In this document: positions 10,892-21,714 of the stretch, in pieces
How positions within the stretch are numbered: position 1 is the first letter of the stretch
How the letters are laid out: every line of letters starts with the position of its first letter
NCBI GenBank assembly: GCA_020698575.1
Contig: CM036243.1
Coordinates: forward strand, 25,589,403-25,653,402
Reading direction: 5' to 3'
DNA from: Bostrychus sinensis
Taxonomy: Eukaryota; Chordata; Actinopteri; Gobiiformes; Eleotridae
DNA: 64,000 nt
Position numbers and translations under genes: made by a program
Notes under the pieces: generated by a model
What the model was told of the DNA's origin: nothing
The model's input: the letters and a program-made list of their open reading frames with translations, nothing else
The model's database searches: none

Positions 10892-11531
10892 TTGCCTGGC
10901 CTGTACCTATTCTACACAAAGAAGTTAGTCTGGTACCTCTTTGGTAACATTTCGCCTCTGAGGTGGAATAATGACAGGCAGCGTAACCAATCAGAGAATT
11001 GAAGGGTGGGACAGAAGCTTGCACTGCTGACCCATGTATAATACATGTATTCCATGTATTTTTTTTTTTTTTTTTTTCTTTTTTTGTCATGAAACACCAA
11101 AATACAGCGTAATATGAGCAGCTCTGTACATATTTCTGAACGGGGACAACAGCAGACGCCGGTTGCTACAAGTAGAAAGACTTGTTGAAAAAGTTTGTTA
11201 CATCGCATGTCAACAAGACTTAATTGTTGTTAAAATGGGAACAAGATGAAGAAAAATAAATCCCACAGAGGACTGAACAATAACACAGACTTCAGCAGAA
11301 CCAACAGGTGATGAAGGAAAGCACTCAACTCTGTTAATCTGTTAAGCTATTAAATTAGCTCGGTAGCTACTGCTACCTTACTTAGCTCTTCTGCTTTCGT
11401 AAAACGTGCTGCAGATAAACGTCTGTGATTGGCCATTTCCAAATTGAATCGGAGAAATACACCGCCCTGAGAGGGGAACCGGACTGTCCTGCTTGTGAAA
11501 AGCAAGTAGGACAGTCTGGCTCGCCAGGCTA
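10892..11531. mobile_element. TAGCCTGG-type MITE, copy 2, with near-perfect 9-bp target duplication
   Basis: The right end 'gtctggctcgccaggcta' reverse-complements to TAGCCTGGCGAGCCAGAC. The left end 'ttgcctggcc' is its decayed counterpart. Flanks are 'ggtagttgc' (10883-10891) and 'ggtagtcgc' (11532-11540), matching at 8 of 9 positions. The interior shares several blocks with copy 1 (3264-3596) and copy 3 (20895-21121). It is longer than copy 3 and carries a T-rich tract at about 11060-11085. There is no coding capacity. Confidence 0.75.
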
Positions 11532-11548
11532 GGTAGTCGCAGGGCTGA

Positions 11549-11781
11549 CACACAAAAAAAAACAAATGTTGCAAAAAGTCAAGGCAACAAGATCCCTCAA
11601 GATTTTTGAGTTTTGGGGCCAACCCAAAATCTCAACAACTAATAATTTTTGTCACTTAATTTGACATTCATATGCCTAAAAAAATTCAGTTTTGCTCACA
11701 GTTGTTATTTTTTTTAACAGCCAACTTACTATCCATTGTTCAGAAAAAGTATTATTCTTTTGTTAAATTTTGTCTATTTAG

Positions 11782-11850
<69 letters not shown>

Positions 11851-12042
11851 TTTCAATACAATGGATAGTAAGTTGGCTGTAAGATGACTTAAAAAAATTA
11901 TGATAGACACTAAACTATGGTTAACAAAAAAGTATTATTTGCTGAAAACTTCCAATTTTGAGTTGGCCCCAAACTTAAAAAATCTTGAGAGATCCTGTTG
12001 CCTTGAGTTTTTAAGTTTTCATTTAACTTTTTTCTTACAGTG
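11549..12042. mobile_element. Large hairpin element (inverted repeat) with ATT/AAT core
   Basis: The left arm (about 11572-11785) and the reverse complement of the right arm (about 11847-12012) agree over most of their length. Shared blocks include 'tcaaggcaac', 'ctcaagattttt' and 'ggggccaac', and the exact 22-mer beginning 'acagccaacttactatccat'. The centre is (ATT)n joined to (AAT)n at 11786-11846, itself self-complementary, so one strand could fold end to end. The right boundary 'cttacagtg' is the 'cactgtaag' terminus common in a family of teleost inverted-repeat DNA elements. The left boundary is decayed. Confidence 0.7.
11786..11846. repeat. (ATT)n/(AAT)n palindromic microsatellite
   Basis: About 12 ATT units run directly into about 9 AAT units, which makes the microsatellite its own reverse complement. 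It forms the tip of the hairpin element. Confidence 0.95.
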
Positions 12043-12094
12043 CAGAGCCAGACACAGGCAGACAACCTTTCACTCTCACGTTCATTCAGTCATT

Positions 12095-12335
12095 TCAGTA
12101 ATAATAATGCATTAGTCGTATATAGTGCTTTTCTAGACACTCAAAGTTGCTTTGCAAATCGGTGCATTATTCCTTCACTTCTCAGTCACACTCAGCGACA
12201 AAGCGTGGCTGCCATTTTGTGCCTGCGTCCCCTCTGACCACCATCAAACGCACAATCACACTGACACATTCAGGCAGGCGAGGTGGTTCAAGTGTTTTGC
12301 CCAAGGACACAACGACACTATGCAATGCCAGCCAC
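12095..12335 (+). repeat. SINE-like family X, copy 1
   Basis: It shares the ordered blocks 'gtatatagtgcttttctaga', 'cactcaaagttgct', 'ggctgccattttgtgcc', 'caggcaggcgaggtgg' and 'ttgcccaaggacacaacgac' with copies at 45215-45440, 57395-57568 and (3' half) 23625-23785. No box-B motif survives in this copy. Confidence 0.6.
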
Positions 12336-12364
12336 ATTTTTTATGTTTTTTTAGTTGACAATTC

Positions 12365-12475
12365 AGCCAAAATGCATTTTTTGGATGGTGGGGGAAGATG
12401 GAGTACCCAAAACACAGAAAGGACACATAGACTCAGGCATGCATGCTAACCACTCTGCCACTGTGCACTCATATA
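12365..12475 (-). repeat. Decayed fragment of SINE-like family A or relative
   Basis: 'ttggatggtgggggaagatg' and 'gctaaccactctgccactgt' have the same order as the head end of the minus-strand family A copies (for example 54995-55343). Confidence 0.4.
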
Positions 12476-14580
12476 ATCAATCACTTTAAACCTGCCCATA
12501 GACCTTAGTTATGCAGTTTTTGATCCAACATCTTGTCCCCTCATGTACTGAGTGTGAGTCACAGTTTGTTGACAACAGCTTAGTCTAAATCAAATCTCAT
12601 CTTTCACAATCACCTGTAGATCTAAATGTACAAACTTGAGTGCTGTTGTAAACACTATAACTCCTCCCTGTGGTACATAATTTACAACATGGGGTGCAGT
12701 CACGCCATGCACCTGAGGGGGCAAATTTAATGTCCTACTTGTTTAGTTAAGGGTAACTGCTGACATTTGTAATTTAGGTTAGGAGCCAGGCTGGGCTCAC
12801 AACAGAATCATGACATATTAACACAACACGGCGGTTGTCACTAAGCGTCTGTATAATTCATGCGAGTCAGGATTAATTGAGACAGCCTGTTCTCAGCGGG
12901 ACCAGGGCCAGCTTAAAGGACAAAAGGAGGTGTCTTTTAACTAAAGACTCCTTGATCCCTTTATCTCCTTTATCTAGTACTGCATGGGCTAATTCACACA
13001 TCATGCATGTTGTTTACAGAGCTGGAAAGAAACTATATTTTGATTAAATTTTTGAAGAATGTACTGCCTCATACATTTTTAAACAAATTTTTACTTGAGT
13101 ATAAATTTTAATGTCTCTAAATGAGTAAAAGTATATTTCACCTCAGCAGCAATGTTCATTTCAACATTTTTTGTATGTTTCAGTGAAGAAGTTTAAAATC
13201 CTAACTATGACTACATGCCTTAAAGCAGCACTGTAATTAACTTTTTGTGGAGCCAATTGTGTGCTACTCGCCTTCAGCTGGAAATTCTACAGCGATTTTC
13301 CTCAAATTAAAACACAGTTCAACAACATAATGTTCATACACAGTTTAATGCACAAGAAATCTTAATTTCATTTTTACTTTTAGCCCAATGCTAATTTATT
13401 TTAAACATGTTAGCCCTCTCCTGCCCACTCATGACCTTCGTACACGATCAAATAAATGTACTCTGCCAAACAAATGCACATAGCTGTTGGTCAGAGACAG
13501 CAGGAGGACCTCAAGAGCGCACATGCAGTATACTTGTGTAACGTCCTCTGGGTTCTCCAAATCAAACACAAGTGCAGTGTGGAAAACTACTGTATGTTTA
13601 GTGCCATCATTTATTTTCATAAAGTGGCTAAAGAACTCTTGTTTATGAGATCCAATTGCATGATTCTTTACTCAACTAGCCAACAGTTCTAGTTTTTTGC
13701 TGTTTTATTGCATTGTTTTCTTGTTTTGTATTTTATAGATGACCTTGAGTGTTATTACAGAAGCAAATCAACAAATTTAGTCCTGCTTAGAGTATTTTTT
13801 TTTTAATATTTGAGCTGATTAATTTATTGATCTGAGCAGAATATTGTCAATTATGACCCTCCTTTTTATTATTTTTTTTTAGCCCATAGCTTCAGGTAAT
13901 AGATGTCAGTTCCTTCAAAAATATTCTAAAATGATTAAAAGTACAAATCAGGGTGGTTGGGAAATCTGCCTCTTAGCAAGGAAATTGTGGGTTTGATCCT
14001 ACATACACAGCATACAATATACATTAAACACTGGGATGAGTGATACAATATAATTTTAGTCAAACTAAAATGTATTCTATTGATGGGACATTATTATTGT
14101 CTTCATTCATTGATGATAATAAAATGAGCATGTGTGGACTAAATTCAGTAATGGTGACATCATAAACCTCTATATAGAGTGAAACCCCCATTTAGGATTT
14201 ATTATATGTCCAAAATGTGCAAAATATAGCTACCTTGACATATGGTCATGCAAAAAATGTCAGCAAAAACTAAGCTGGCAACAATAAACTTTCATGCATA
14301 CACACGTAGGCACTTAGAGACTGTGCTCCTCTTCTTTCTCTTTTCATCGCTTTCTGTTTCCATTTGACTTTTTCTTGAGCTTGAGTTCTACTTTATCTTA
14401 TGAGTTTTTTTCAAGGTTGGCAAACAAAAAACAGCTTGTTTATGTTGATACAAGAGAGAAGAGAAACCAAAAAAAAAAAAAAAAAAGAATGGCTCACGCA
14501 CCTCTCTGAATCAGTATTCATTGTTCATGGTGAAGAACCGTCCAAAAGATTTGTATCGTTCGTGAACACCACATCTCTAA
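12476..14580. other. Unique AT-rich sequence; 12830-13010 candidate conserved noncoding element
   Basis: There is no gene. Around 12840-13010 'aattcatgcgagtcaggatt', 'aattgagacagcctg' and 'gggctaattcacacatcatg' stand out as non-repetitive. At 13040-13200 there are diverged 'ttacttgagtataaa' and 'gagtaaaagtat' words of the family seen at 37355-37690. An A-run lies at 14470-14487. Confidence 0.35.
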
Positions 14581-14672
14581 TGTCTTGTCCTGTGACTAAC
14601 TGGCCCTTGTCCAGGGTGTCAGGCCCAAAGTAGCTAGGATAGCTTCCAGCTACCATCTAACACTAACAGGAA
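14580..14672 (+). repeat. 3' fragment of the SINE-like repeat seen at 565-800
   Basis: 'ctgtgactaactggcccttg', 'tccagggtgtcaggccc' and 'ctaggatagcttccagc' correspond to the end of a common teleost repeat. Confidence 0.6.
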
Positions 14673-16595
14673 AAAGTGTTTATGAATAAATGAAGTGCAA
14701 CTCAAAAAATTGAGTAGCAAACTTGTAGCAAACCTAAACAACATCATTTAGAGTTTAGAGTTATTGCATGGTCTACTAGATAAGCTACCCACAAACTTCA
14801 GTTTCAGTCCTGGCTTTATTTAAGTATTTTTTTACTTCTATCAGCCTCCAGGTAATGATCTGCATGCCTGTATTTTTTTTAACCATCTGTCTGTACAGTC
14901 CATTTTGAAGTCTCTAAGTCAAAGTTGCCATTTTACGGTTGACAGGAGCTCCATGACCCTCTGTAAACGGGTTGAGGACTGCTTGCTCTGAATGTTGTTA
15001 TTGAAAAAAAGAAACATTCTGTTGCTTTCCAGACCTGGGGCGGTCCTTGCCTGCAGCAGTACACCAGACACAGTCTTGTACAGGTTCAAATATGACACCT
15101 AACGAAGCGGGAGCGCCCTGTTGCCAACCTGTATTTAATGAAGAGGTGTGAAGGCACCTGCAGGTCAAGGATTCAGCAACAGCCTGCAACAGTTTTTCAG
15201 CTTTTCAGTTGGACTCCGCCCTTAGAGGACTTTTAAAGACCGAAGTGAATACTAAACATGAGAGATGGTACATATGTGAGCCATAGGCATTTTTCATCAA
15301 TTATACACCATTATTATGACCGCCTGCCTAAAGTAGAGCCACAACCTGTGATGCACTCTGTATTTGGACACATTCCTTTCAGCCATTTGAGTTACAAAGT
15401 AGTGTTGTCGATAATAATAAAAAATAAATATACTAAATTTAACAAAATAATATTTTTTCTGAATAATGGACATTCGCTGACTGATAAATGGTGGATTATA
15501 TCCTACCTTTGTACTTGCTGTATCAAGATCATAATTCAAATAATATTTACTAATAAACGTGGGTGGTTCAAAACAGCATAAAAGCAGCACAGACCCTCAC
15601 CACCTTTAGTGCTGCAGAGCCATCCCCAGTGACCAATTAGCAAACTTAGCAAACTTCACAAGTGGCATTGGTAGAAAATGAGAACCTGCCTTCTCTCCTT
15701 TTATTAATAATGCCTGTAATTATTCAAAGGGTAAACACAAAGCCATTGAGGATTTAAAGACTCAAACCAGGGTTCAGTTGTGGTTCTGCATTACAATAAT
15801 AGCTTTTTCACAAACATGCAATGATTGGCTATACGTGTTTTAACCACATTGTAGCAGTGTAGGCAAAAAAAATAAAAATAGAAGAATAATAATAAATGCA
15901 TTTCTTTGCCTATATATTTACTTATATTAAATATTAACATAATCATGTTTTTTTTTTCAGTTGTTAATATAAGACTTTTGACCTCTTTACTTTCTGTGGT
16001 CCAATTAGTGGTGGTCATTTTGTCAGCAAACAGACTGTGCCTGGTGAAGTGAGTAGAATTTTTTTGTCTTTCTGTTTTGCACATGATAAACATGCCATAG
16101 TAACGTAGAGGGCAAACGGGTCTGACACCTGAGTTAGACCACAAAGTTTATTTGTACATTTGGGTGTCTTTGCATCTTGCACTATTTACAGTATGTGTAG
16201 AACAAAAGTGGTTTGTGTGGAAGTTGACTCTAATGTTTACTGTAAGGCATCATTGCCTGAAATTATGAAAATAGATTTACCTTTAAGGTCATATTAAAGT
16301 AAAACTGATAAATGATACTGTAAAAAGTGCCAGGGGCGAGTTCAGGGGGTGGCCTCAGGTAACATGGGCCGACCCCTGGATTCTGGTGCCACCCCAACTC
16401 AGAGGTGCTGAGGCGGGACATTGGTTGTCAAATATATGTTACATTTTATTTATAATATCTCACCTAATCATAACAAATAAGGGAGAATTGTCATAAAAAG
16501 CACAAACTGATGCATATACATGTATGTTCACCAGAAGGCAGGAAATTAAATGTTCAGTCTCCCCACAGACCACTACATGGGTGTCACCCTTGTGT
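14673..16595. other. Unique AT-rich sequence
   Basis: 15000-15200 is GC-richer and repeat-free, and could be a conserved element. The frames at 15258-15581 (+) and 15297-15590 (-) oppose one another and have no motif. At 16320-16440 'caggggcgagttcagggggt' and 'ggtgccaccccaac' resemble the edge of a dispersed repeat interrupted by the element at 16602. Confidence 0.35.
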
Positions 16596-16601
16596 AACTT
16601 A

Positions 16602-17395
16602 GGGTGTGTTCACTCTTATTGGTCCGCAGGACTCGGTGCTCTTTGGGGCGAAAGTCTGTACCTGTGTTGATGTCATTGATCTGGTTCGAGTTCACACTGA
16701 GCTCTATCAAACAAACTGAACTGACTGAGGGAGCAGTAAAAAAAACTTGCCTGTAGAGGGCAGCTCACCAGTATTTACTGAGAGGAACTTGGGAAGAAGA
16801 AATCCTGCTCATCTATTGGTCAAAAGTCCGCCTCTTCAGTTGAATATCCCAATATCCCAATAATATCATAGGGCTCTCTTTAATTAATATTTAATTAAGT
16901 CTTAAGTTTAGAGCAGCTGATATCGGACTGAACACAGCTGTGGATTCTATATGTGATTAATATGAAATCTGTGTTGTTTAATACAGCCCAGTAACCCGCC
17001 GCCGGGATATTTTCCCATGTTCGTCACGTCACAGTCACGTCTGTCATGCTGGGAGTTATGAGGTTAAGCAGTGTTTTTACATTTGTTTCTTAATGTTAGC
17101 AACCTTTTAAATACATTTTATTTACAGTATATTTGTATTTTAGTGACATTAGATGTGCGTTTGTTTTTCTGCCCTTGGTAAACAGTGGTGAAGTCTGCTC
17201 CCTTTGTAGTTTGGTCTTCGTTGTGTTTGCACATCACTAGGACCAGACGAGGAGTGCACCAGGGCTCAAAGTGAACCGCACCGAGACCTCTGATGTCAGG
17301 AGGACCAGAGTTTTCTTGTTTGGTGCACACCTGAGTCTGGAAGAGCACCAGAGTTTGATTGAGGTGAATTAAACACGGCGAGTGTGAACACACTC
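16602..17395. mobile_element. Nonautonomous inverted-repeat DNA element (GGGTGTG termini)
   Basis: The left end is GGGTGTGTTCACTC. The right end, 'gagtgtgaacacactc', reverse-complements to GAGTGTGTTCACACTC. TA borders the element on both sides (16600-16601 and 17396-17397). The inverted symmetry extends two to four bases into the flanks, so the exact duplication length is ambiguous. I recall this as a common teleost DNA-repeat terminus. There is no transposase frame in the 794 bp; the 124-codon minus frame crossing the right end is chance. Confidence 0.65.
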
Positions 17396-17605
17396 TAAGT
17401 GTCCCACCTGGGCCACCGTGGTGAAAAAAGTCTGGACACATCATTGATATGTGTGTCACAATAAAATGATCACAGATAAAATTGGCTCTCACAGTCAGAC
17501 CTTTTGAAAACCATTAGATGAAACTACGTATAACCATCTTGGGCCCCCAGACTGAATGATGAATGGTTAATGACAGACCAATCAGAAAGTATCACACATG
17601 CACCA

Positions 17606-17640
17606 ACACATACAGTACAGTACAGTACAATACAGTATAC
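17606..17640 (+). repeat. (ACAGT)n pentanucleotide tandem
   Basis: About six units of ACAGT, with one variant unit (ACAAT). Confidence 0.8.
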
Positions 17641-18596
17641 TATGTTCTGTAACAATAAAATAAAATGAGGAGAGATAAAAATTTGGTCCACTTTTCAGCC
17701 CTGTTGAGAATTACTGATTTAAATAAATTTTAAGTGTCACACAGATCAGTAAAGGTTTTTTGAGGTGAATCAATGTATCACAAATACAAAGCAGAAATCT
17801 TCTGATAAATTTACGAGCCTGGAACATGAAGCTGCTAGTTGTTAGCATGTTAGCAACATGTCAGGCTAAACTTAGACAGAGGCAAACTGGCATCTGGCTC
17901 AGTCACACTGTGGAGTGTCACAGTGAGAGGTCGACCTTTCTGAGAATGGAGCATGAAGCAAAAGTTGAAATGTTGGAGTTTTCATTTGTGGCTCAGAATT
18001 ATGGGTAATTTTGACCTGGTGCCGTTGGCTCTTCTCTCAGTCATACATAATAATGTGACCTTTGAGAATCCATGTTCACTATTTACTTTCTACTCGTTAT
18101 TGCTAGAGTTGCACCACCATCCTTAGGGGCTACTGTAGAAGTGTTGGTGGAAATAAACTGTAACTTGTACCTGTCTGTCAAAATAAATGGCTCATGTATT
18201 CAAGGAGTTTTGCATTTTCTGGTGAACCAAACAAACTTGAGCTGACCTGTAGTGTACAAAAGCATAAATAAATTACAATTTACAAAGTTATTTTGATGGT
18301 ATTTTGTAATGGTTATTTTACCATTACATCACTGAACTAGTTACAAAAGTGAAGAAATTTTAATTTATTACACGGAGTAAATAATTTAATACGGTTCTCA
18401 ACAGACAAAACCCACATCAAATTTGTTGAATTAAATTAATTTCACCATTTTGTACCAGTGGCTCAGATTTTTCTTTCTTTGCAAATTACTATTTATCACA
18501 ATAACAAAGCACACTTTGTTTGGTTGTTTGTTTAATTGAAAATTATTGTGATTTGTAACTTTTTATTTCTATTCCCATGTTAAGGTTTAAAAAAAA
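17641..18596. other. Unique AT-rich sequence
   Basis: Apart from 'cagccctgttgagaattact' near 17695, which resembles the end of an hAT element, nothing is recognised. Confidence 0.4.
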
Positions 18597-18725
18597 GCAC
18601 AGGTGGAAGTACGCTACATCAGTAAGTACTGCTACTTCAAATTGTTACCACACAAACAGAGGTAAAAATAACTCAACAAAACTGTTACTTGACTAAAAAT
18701 ATGGAGTGTAAGGTTTACTTAAGGT
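18597..18725 (+). repeat. Dispersed 'ggtggaagta' repeat, copy 1
   Basis: 'caggtggaagtacgctac', 'aagtactgctactt' and 'aactcaacaaaactgttact' match the order found at 37355-37500. They also match the reverse of 59960-60275. Confidence 0.6.
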
Positions 18726-18825
18726 TACGGTATACTTTATTGTCCCCCCTGGTCAGGAGTATCGAGCTGGAGGATTAGCCCATCATGCATGTTTAAGGTT
18801 GATGGGGGAAACCGAAGCACATAGT
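18718..18825 (-). repeat. SINE-like family A, partial internally deleted copy
   Basis: 'ggtatactttattgtccccc' joins directly to 'ctggtcaggagtatcgagct', which in fuller copies lies about 130 bases further on. A large internal block is therefore missing. Confidence 0.65.
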
Positions 18826-18867
18826 AGTGAATGCATGTTAGTGAAAGAGTATTTGGTCTGTGTCAAA

Positions 18868-18960
18868 CTGGGTGAGTGTGTGTGTAAATGAATTGGTGTG
18901 GGTGTGTATGTATGGGTGTGTGAAAGGCTGTTCTTTTTTTTTCTTTTTTTTGTGTGCATG
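18868..18960 (+). repeat. TG-rich / T-rich low-complexity patch
   Basis: Imperfect (TG)n with interruptions is followed by two T-runs at about 18930-18952. Confidence 0.7.
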
Positions 18961-19149
18961 TTTTTAGAAATGGCGTATTTGAGGGGCGAGATATGTTGTA
19001 TTTGATGTATGTAGCATATGTATTATGGTCTTTCATCCACTTACTCCAAACCCTGTTACTCTTCCTCAACATCACCTGTGCAAATAAAAACCATACCATA
19101 TCATTCCGGGTCAGGGATTTGAACCCGACACTTAGATAAATAGTACTTC

Positions 19150-19315
19150 TCTTTTAATTTAATTTTAAATTCTTAATTATACTCTTTAAATTTAATTTTA
19201 TTGTTTTAATTGTGTTTTGTACTTTTAAATTTGCCTTTTTTTCTGTAAAGCACTTTGAATTGCTCTGTGTATGAATTGTGCTATACAAATAAACTTGCCT
19301 TGCCTTGCCTTGCCT
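19150..19315 (+). mobile_element. 3' end of an L2-type LINE
   Basis: 'ctgtaaagcactttgaattg', 'tgtgtatgaattgtgctata' and 'caaataaacttgcc' are followed by about four TTGCC units ending at 19314. This is the typical 3' tail and pentamer tract of teleost L2/Maui-type non-LTR retrotransposons. Only the tail is present, as expected from 5' truncation during target-primed reverse transcription. Confidence 0.8.
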
Positions 19316-19317
19316 AT

Positions 19318-19390
19318 TTAGTGCTTCTACCACTACTAGTACTGCTACTATTGGTACTTCTAGCACTACTGCTACTACTACACTACCAGC
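19318..19390 (+). repeat. Imperfect (ACT)n microsatellite
   Basis: Repeated CTACTACT and CACTACT words with interruptions. Confidence 0.75.
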
Positions 19391-19557
19391 TTTTTAGCAG
19401 CAATTTTCTTTAGTTAACATTTGTCCAGTATCTATAAAAAGAGAAGAATACATGTTCAGTCCCAACTCCAGGGCTTTATTCTACATTATGGTGATTAGTG
19501 AATTACACATTTGATAGACTTACAAAAAATCACAACCCAAAAAGAGCAGAAGTCTTC

Positions 19558-19703
19558 ATTCCTTTTAGCTTTTCCCATGAGGCTGCCACAGCATCTGCCT
19601 CCTAGGTTTTAAGCCAAATGTCCTTCCTAACAAAGCCCTCTCCATCCACCTAGGCCTGGCAGCATACAAAGTAAACTGGCTTGTGACCCTCTGTGGCTGG
19701 ATT
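19558..19703 (+). repeat. Dispersed repeat family Z, copy
   Basis: 'ttttagcttttcccatgagg', 'gccacagcatctgcctcc', 'gtccttcctaacaaagccct', 'cctaggcctggcagc' and 'actggcttgtgaccctctgt' appear in the fixed order seen in all copies of this family. This is one of the most complete copies in the window. Confidence 0.65.
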
Positions 19704-20885
19704 TGTAAACAGAAATGTATGGTTTACTTGTAAAATAACTAAGAAAATACTGTCTTTGCTCTTGTGTCTGTCCAGCCTGAAGTGAAGCCGTGAAGTAAAT
19801 TTAACTTGGCAGTTACGGATATAAAAGTTAACTCTGTGGATGGCCTCTAGTCCCAGAGAGGAGACCAACTCTTCAATACTTTATATCATTTAAAAACACA
19901 GTTACCAGCCTTCACTCGAGATCCATCAGATGTTCATTTGCACATGTGTGTCACAGTGACACAGCTCCAGCTAAGTTCACAGTCTGCTGGGAAATGTGTG
20001 TCTCTGTTTTGCATTTTTTTTACAAGTTTTCTCCAAAATCTCATAACCGCCACACAGTGCTAGACATGGATGATTAGACTACTCTTAAAAAAATAATAAA
20101 AACGAGGACTGTCAGTGCCTTTAATGCAATGGTAACACATGAACATTTTTCTACAGCCAGTGTCTGACAAGCGAACATGTACGCTTGAATCTCCCGGGCC
20201 ACAGAGTGCAGCCGTGTGAGGATAACCTGCAGCGCCGCACTGGATCTATGAACCTCCAAGTCTGCTGTAAATGTGGAAAAACTACTGAATATTTCACACA
20301 GTACTTCTGACACCGCCCCTTTCTCATAAATCATTGTTAATGGATCATTTCCTTTAGTGCTGCTGCGTGTGGCTCTGTTTGCTGTCGCGTGTTATGAGTG
20401 GGACAAAAGTGCAGTTTTGTCAGTGAGGGGCTTGTGATGTGTACACAAAATCACGTTAGACGCACAGTAGCATGCAACACTTCATGATGAACACACAAAT
20501 ATGTAGCAGTACAATGCAAGTTTGCTCTGGCAGAAATTAATGTGTTTGAAAAGCTTTTAAGAAACAAAAAGTTGTGCTACATTCTGTGCTAAAAAAAATG
20601 ATTTAGGCAATTAAGTCTTTAGTTTAGGAAGTTAAAAATAGCATTGCAAATCAGGCCTTATTGAAATCAATATAGAGAAACTAAAAAGGAACCTTATAAT
20701 GGTGTTGTGTTAATTCAAAGTGTTAAATGGAATAAAATATAGTTTGTAAAATTCTCTAAATTGATTTTGAAGTTGATATAAACTCTTTATTGTTTTCATA
20801 AAAGTATTACAAGTGTTGCACTGGGGGGTACCTTATTACACCCATTGCAAAGTATAAGTGAAACAGACATAATGTGTCATAACTA
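19704..20885. other. Unique AT-rich sequence
   Basis: The 86-codon minus frame at 20074-20334 has no recognisable motif. Nothing else was seen. Confidence 0.4.
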
Positions 20886-20894
20886 TAATTTTAA

Positions 20895-21121
20895 TAGCCT
20901 GGTCAGTCAGTCTCTCTTTCCTATTCTATACAAAGAGTCTGGTGCCTCATGGGTTGAATTTCATTTCCATGAGCACAACAATCAGGCGCAGTAACCAATA
21001 ATCAGAGAAACCAAGGGGGGGAAGTAGTGTGCCATTGACCCTTAACCAAAATAAACAAGGCGCTTATGAAAAATTGTTTCCGGTTTTGCTGTTGTATATG
21101 AGGGACTGGCTGGCCAGGCTA
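20895..21121. mobile_element. TAGCCTGG MITE, copy 3, with perfect 9-bp target duplication
   Basis: It begins TAGCCTGGTCAGTCAG and ends 'ctggctggccaggcta', whose reverse complement starts TAGCCTGGCCAGCCAG. Both sides carry the identical nine bases 'taattttaa' (20886-20894 and 21122-21130). The interior 'caaagagtctggtgcctcat' and 'gcgcagtaaccaat' match copies 1 and 2. Length is 227 bp. The clean ends define the family boundary. Confidence 0.9.
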
Positions 21122-21244
21122 TAATTTTAATACAGCTGTGTGAACTTGATATAAATTCTTTATTGCATGTTACTGAAATACTGCTGTGAAAACTCTACTC
21201 ATTTGTTGAAACAGAAAAACAGCAACACAAAATAAATACCTTAT

Positions 21245-21412
21245 TTCCTTTGGCTTTGAGCTTTCTGGTTGCAACAGCAAATCATCTGCCTCTTAGTGTC
21301 TACATATTTAAAAGTTTACACTGGATGCCCTTCCTTGTGAAACCCTCTGAATTTATCTGGGCTTGGTGCTGGTACACTGCAATGGCTTGTGACCCCTGTT
21401 GGCTGAATTACC
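21245..21412 (+). repeat. Dispersed repeat family Z, copy
   Basis: 'cctttggctttgagctttct', 'caacagcaaatcatctgcct', 'ggatgcccttccttgtgaaa', 'tctgggcttggtgctgg' and 'atggcttgtgacccctgt' follow the family order. Confidence 0.7.
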
Positions 21413-21644
21413 TTAAAATTTGGAAACTAAAAGCATTTAGGAAGTAAAAAGTTACCAATCTGTATAGTCTGCCCTGAACAATTTAATTTTAACAGTTAAG
21501 TGAATTAGCCAAGCAGAAAAAGTGGCGACAGTGGTGTAGAAGGTTAAGGTTCGACTGCTCCACCATGGGCAAGGCACACCCACACTGCCCACTCCAGTCA
21601 CAGTGGCTGTGGCTGGTTGGGACAGAAAGGCCATCTGGCTTAAA

Positions 21645-21714
21645 AACCTGCCAAATCACCTTGAAACTGATTTGTTGTGGCAACCCCGAATAAGAAAGGG
21701 AGCAGCTGAAGATA
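21645..21714 (-). repeat. Dispersed repeat family Z, 5' head, reverse orientation
   Basis: 'gatttgttgtggcaacccc' and 'agaaagggagcagctgaaga' are the reverse complement of the family's 'ggctgctccctt...ggttgccacaacaaatc' head. Confidence 0.6.

Noticed and set aside
17681..17720. hAT end ('gttgagaattactg')
   Set aside because: Only one terminus-like word was found. With no partner terminus or duplication an element cannot be delimited.
19097..19132. tRNA-like 'gggtcagggatttgaacccg' as an RNA gene
   Set aside because: Only a box-B-like piece is present, probably the decayed head of a minus-strand SINE copy near 18.7 kb.
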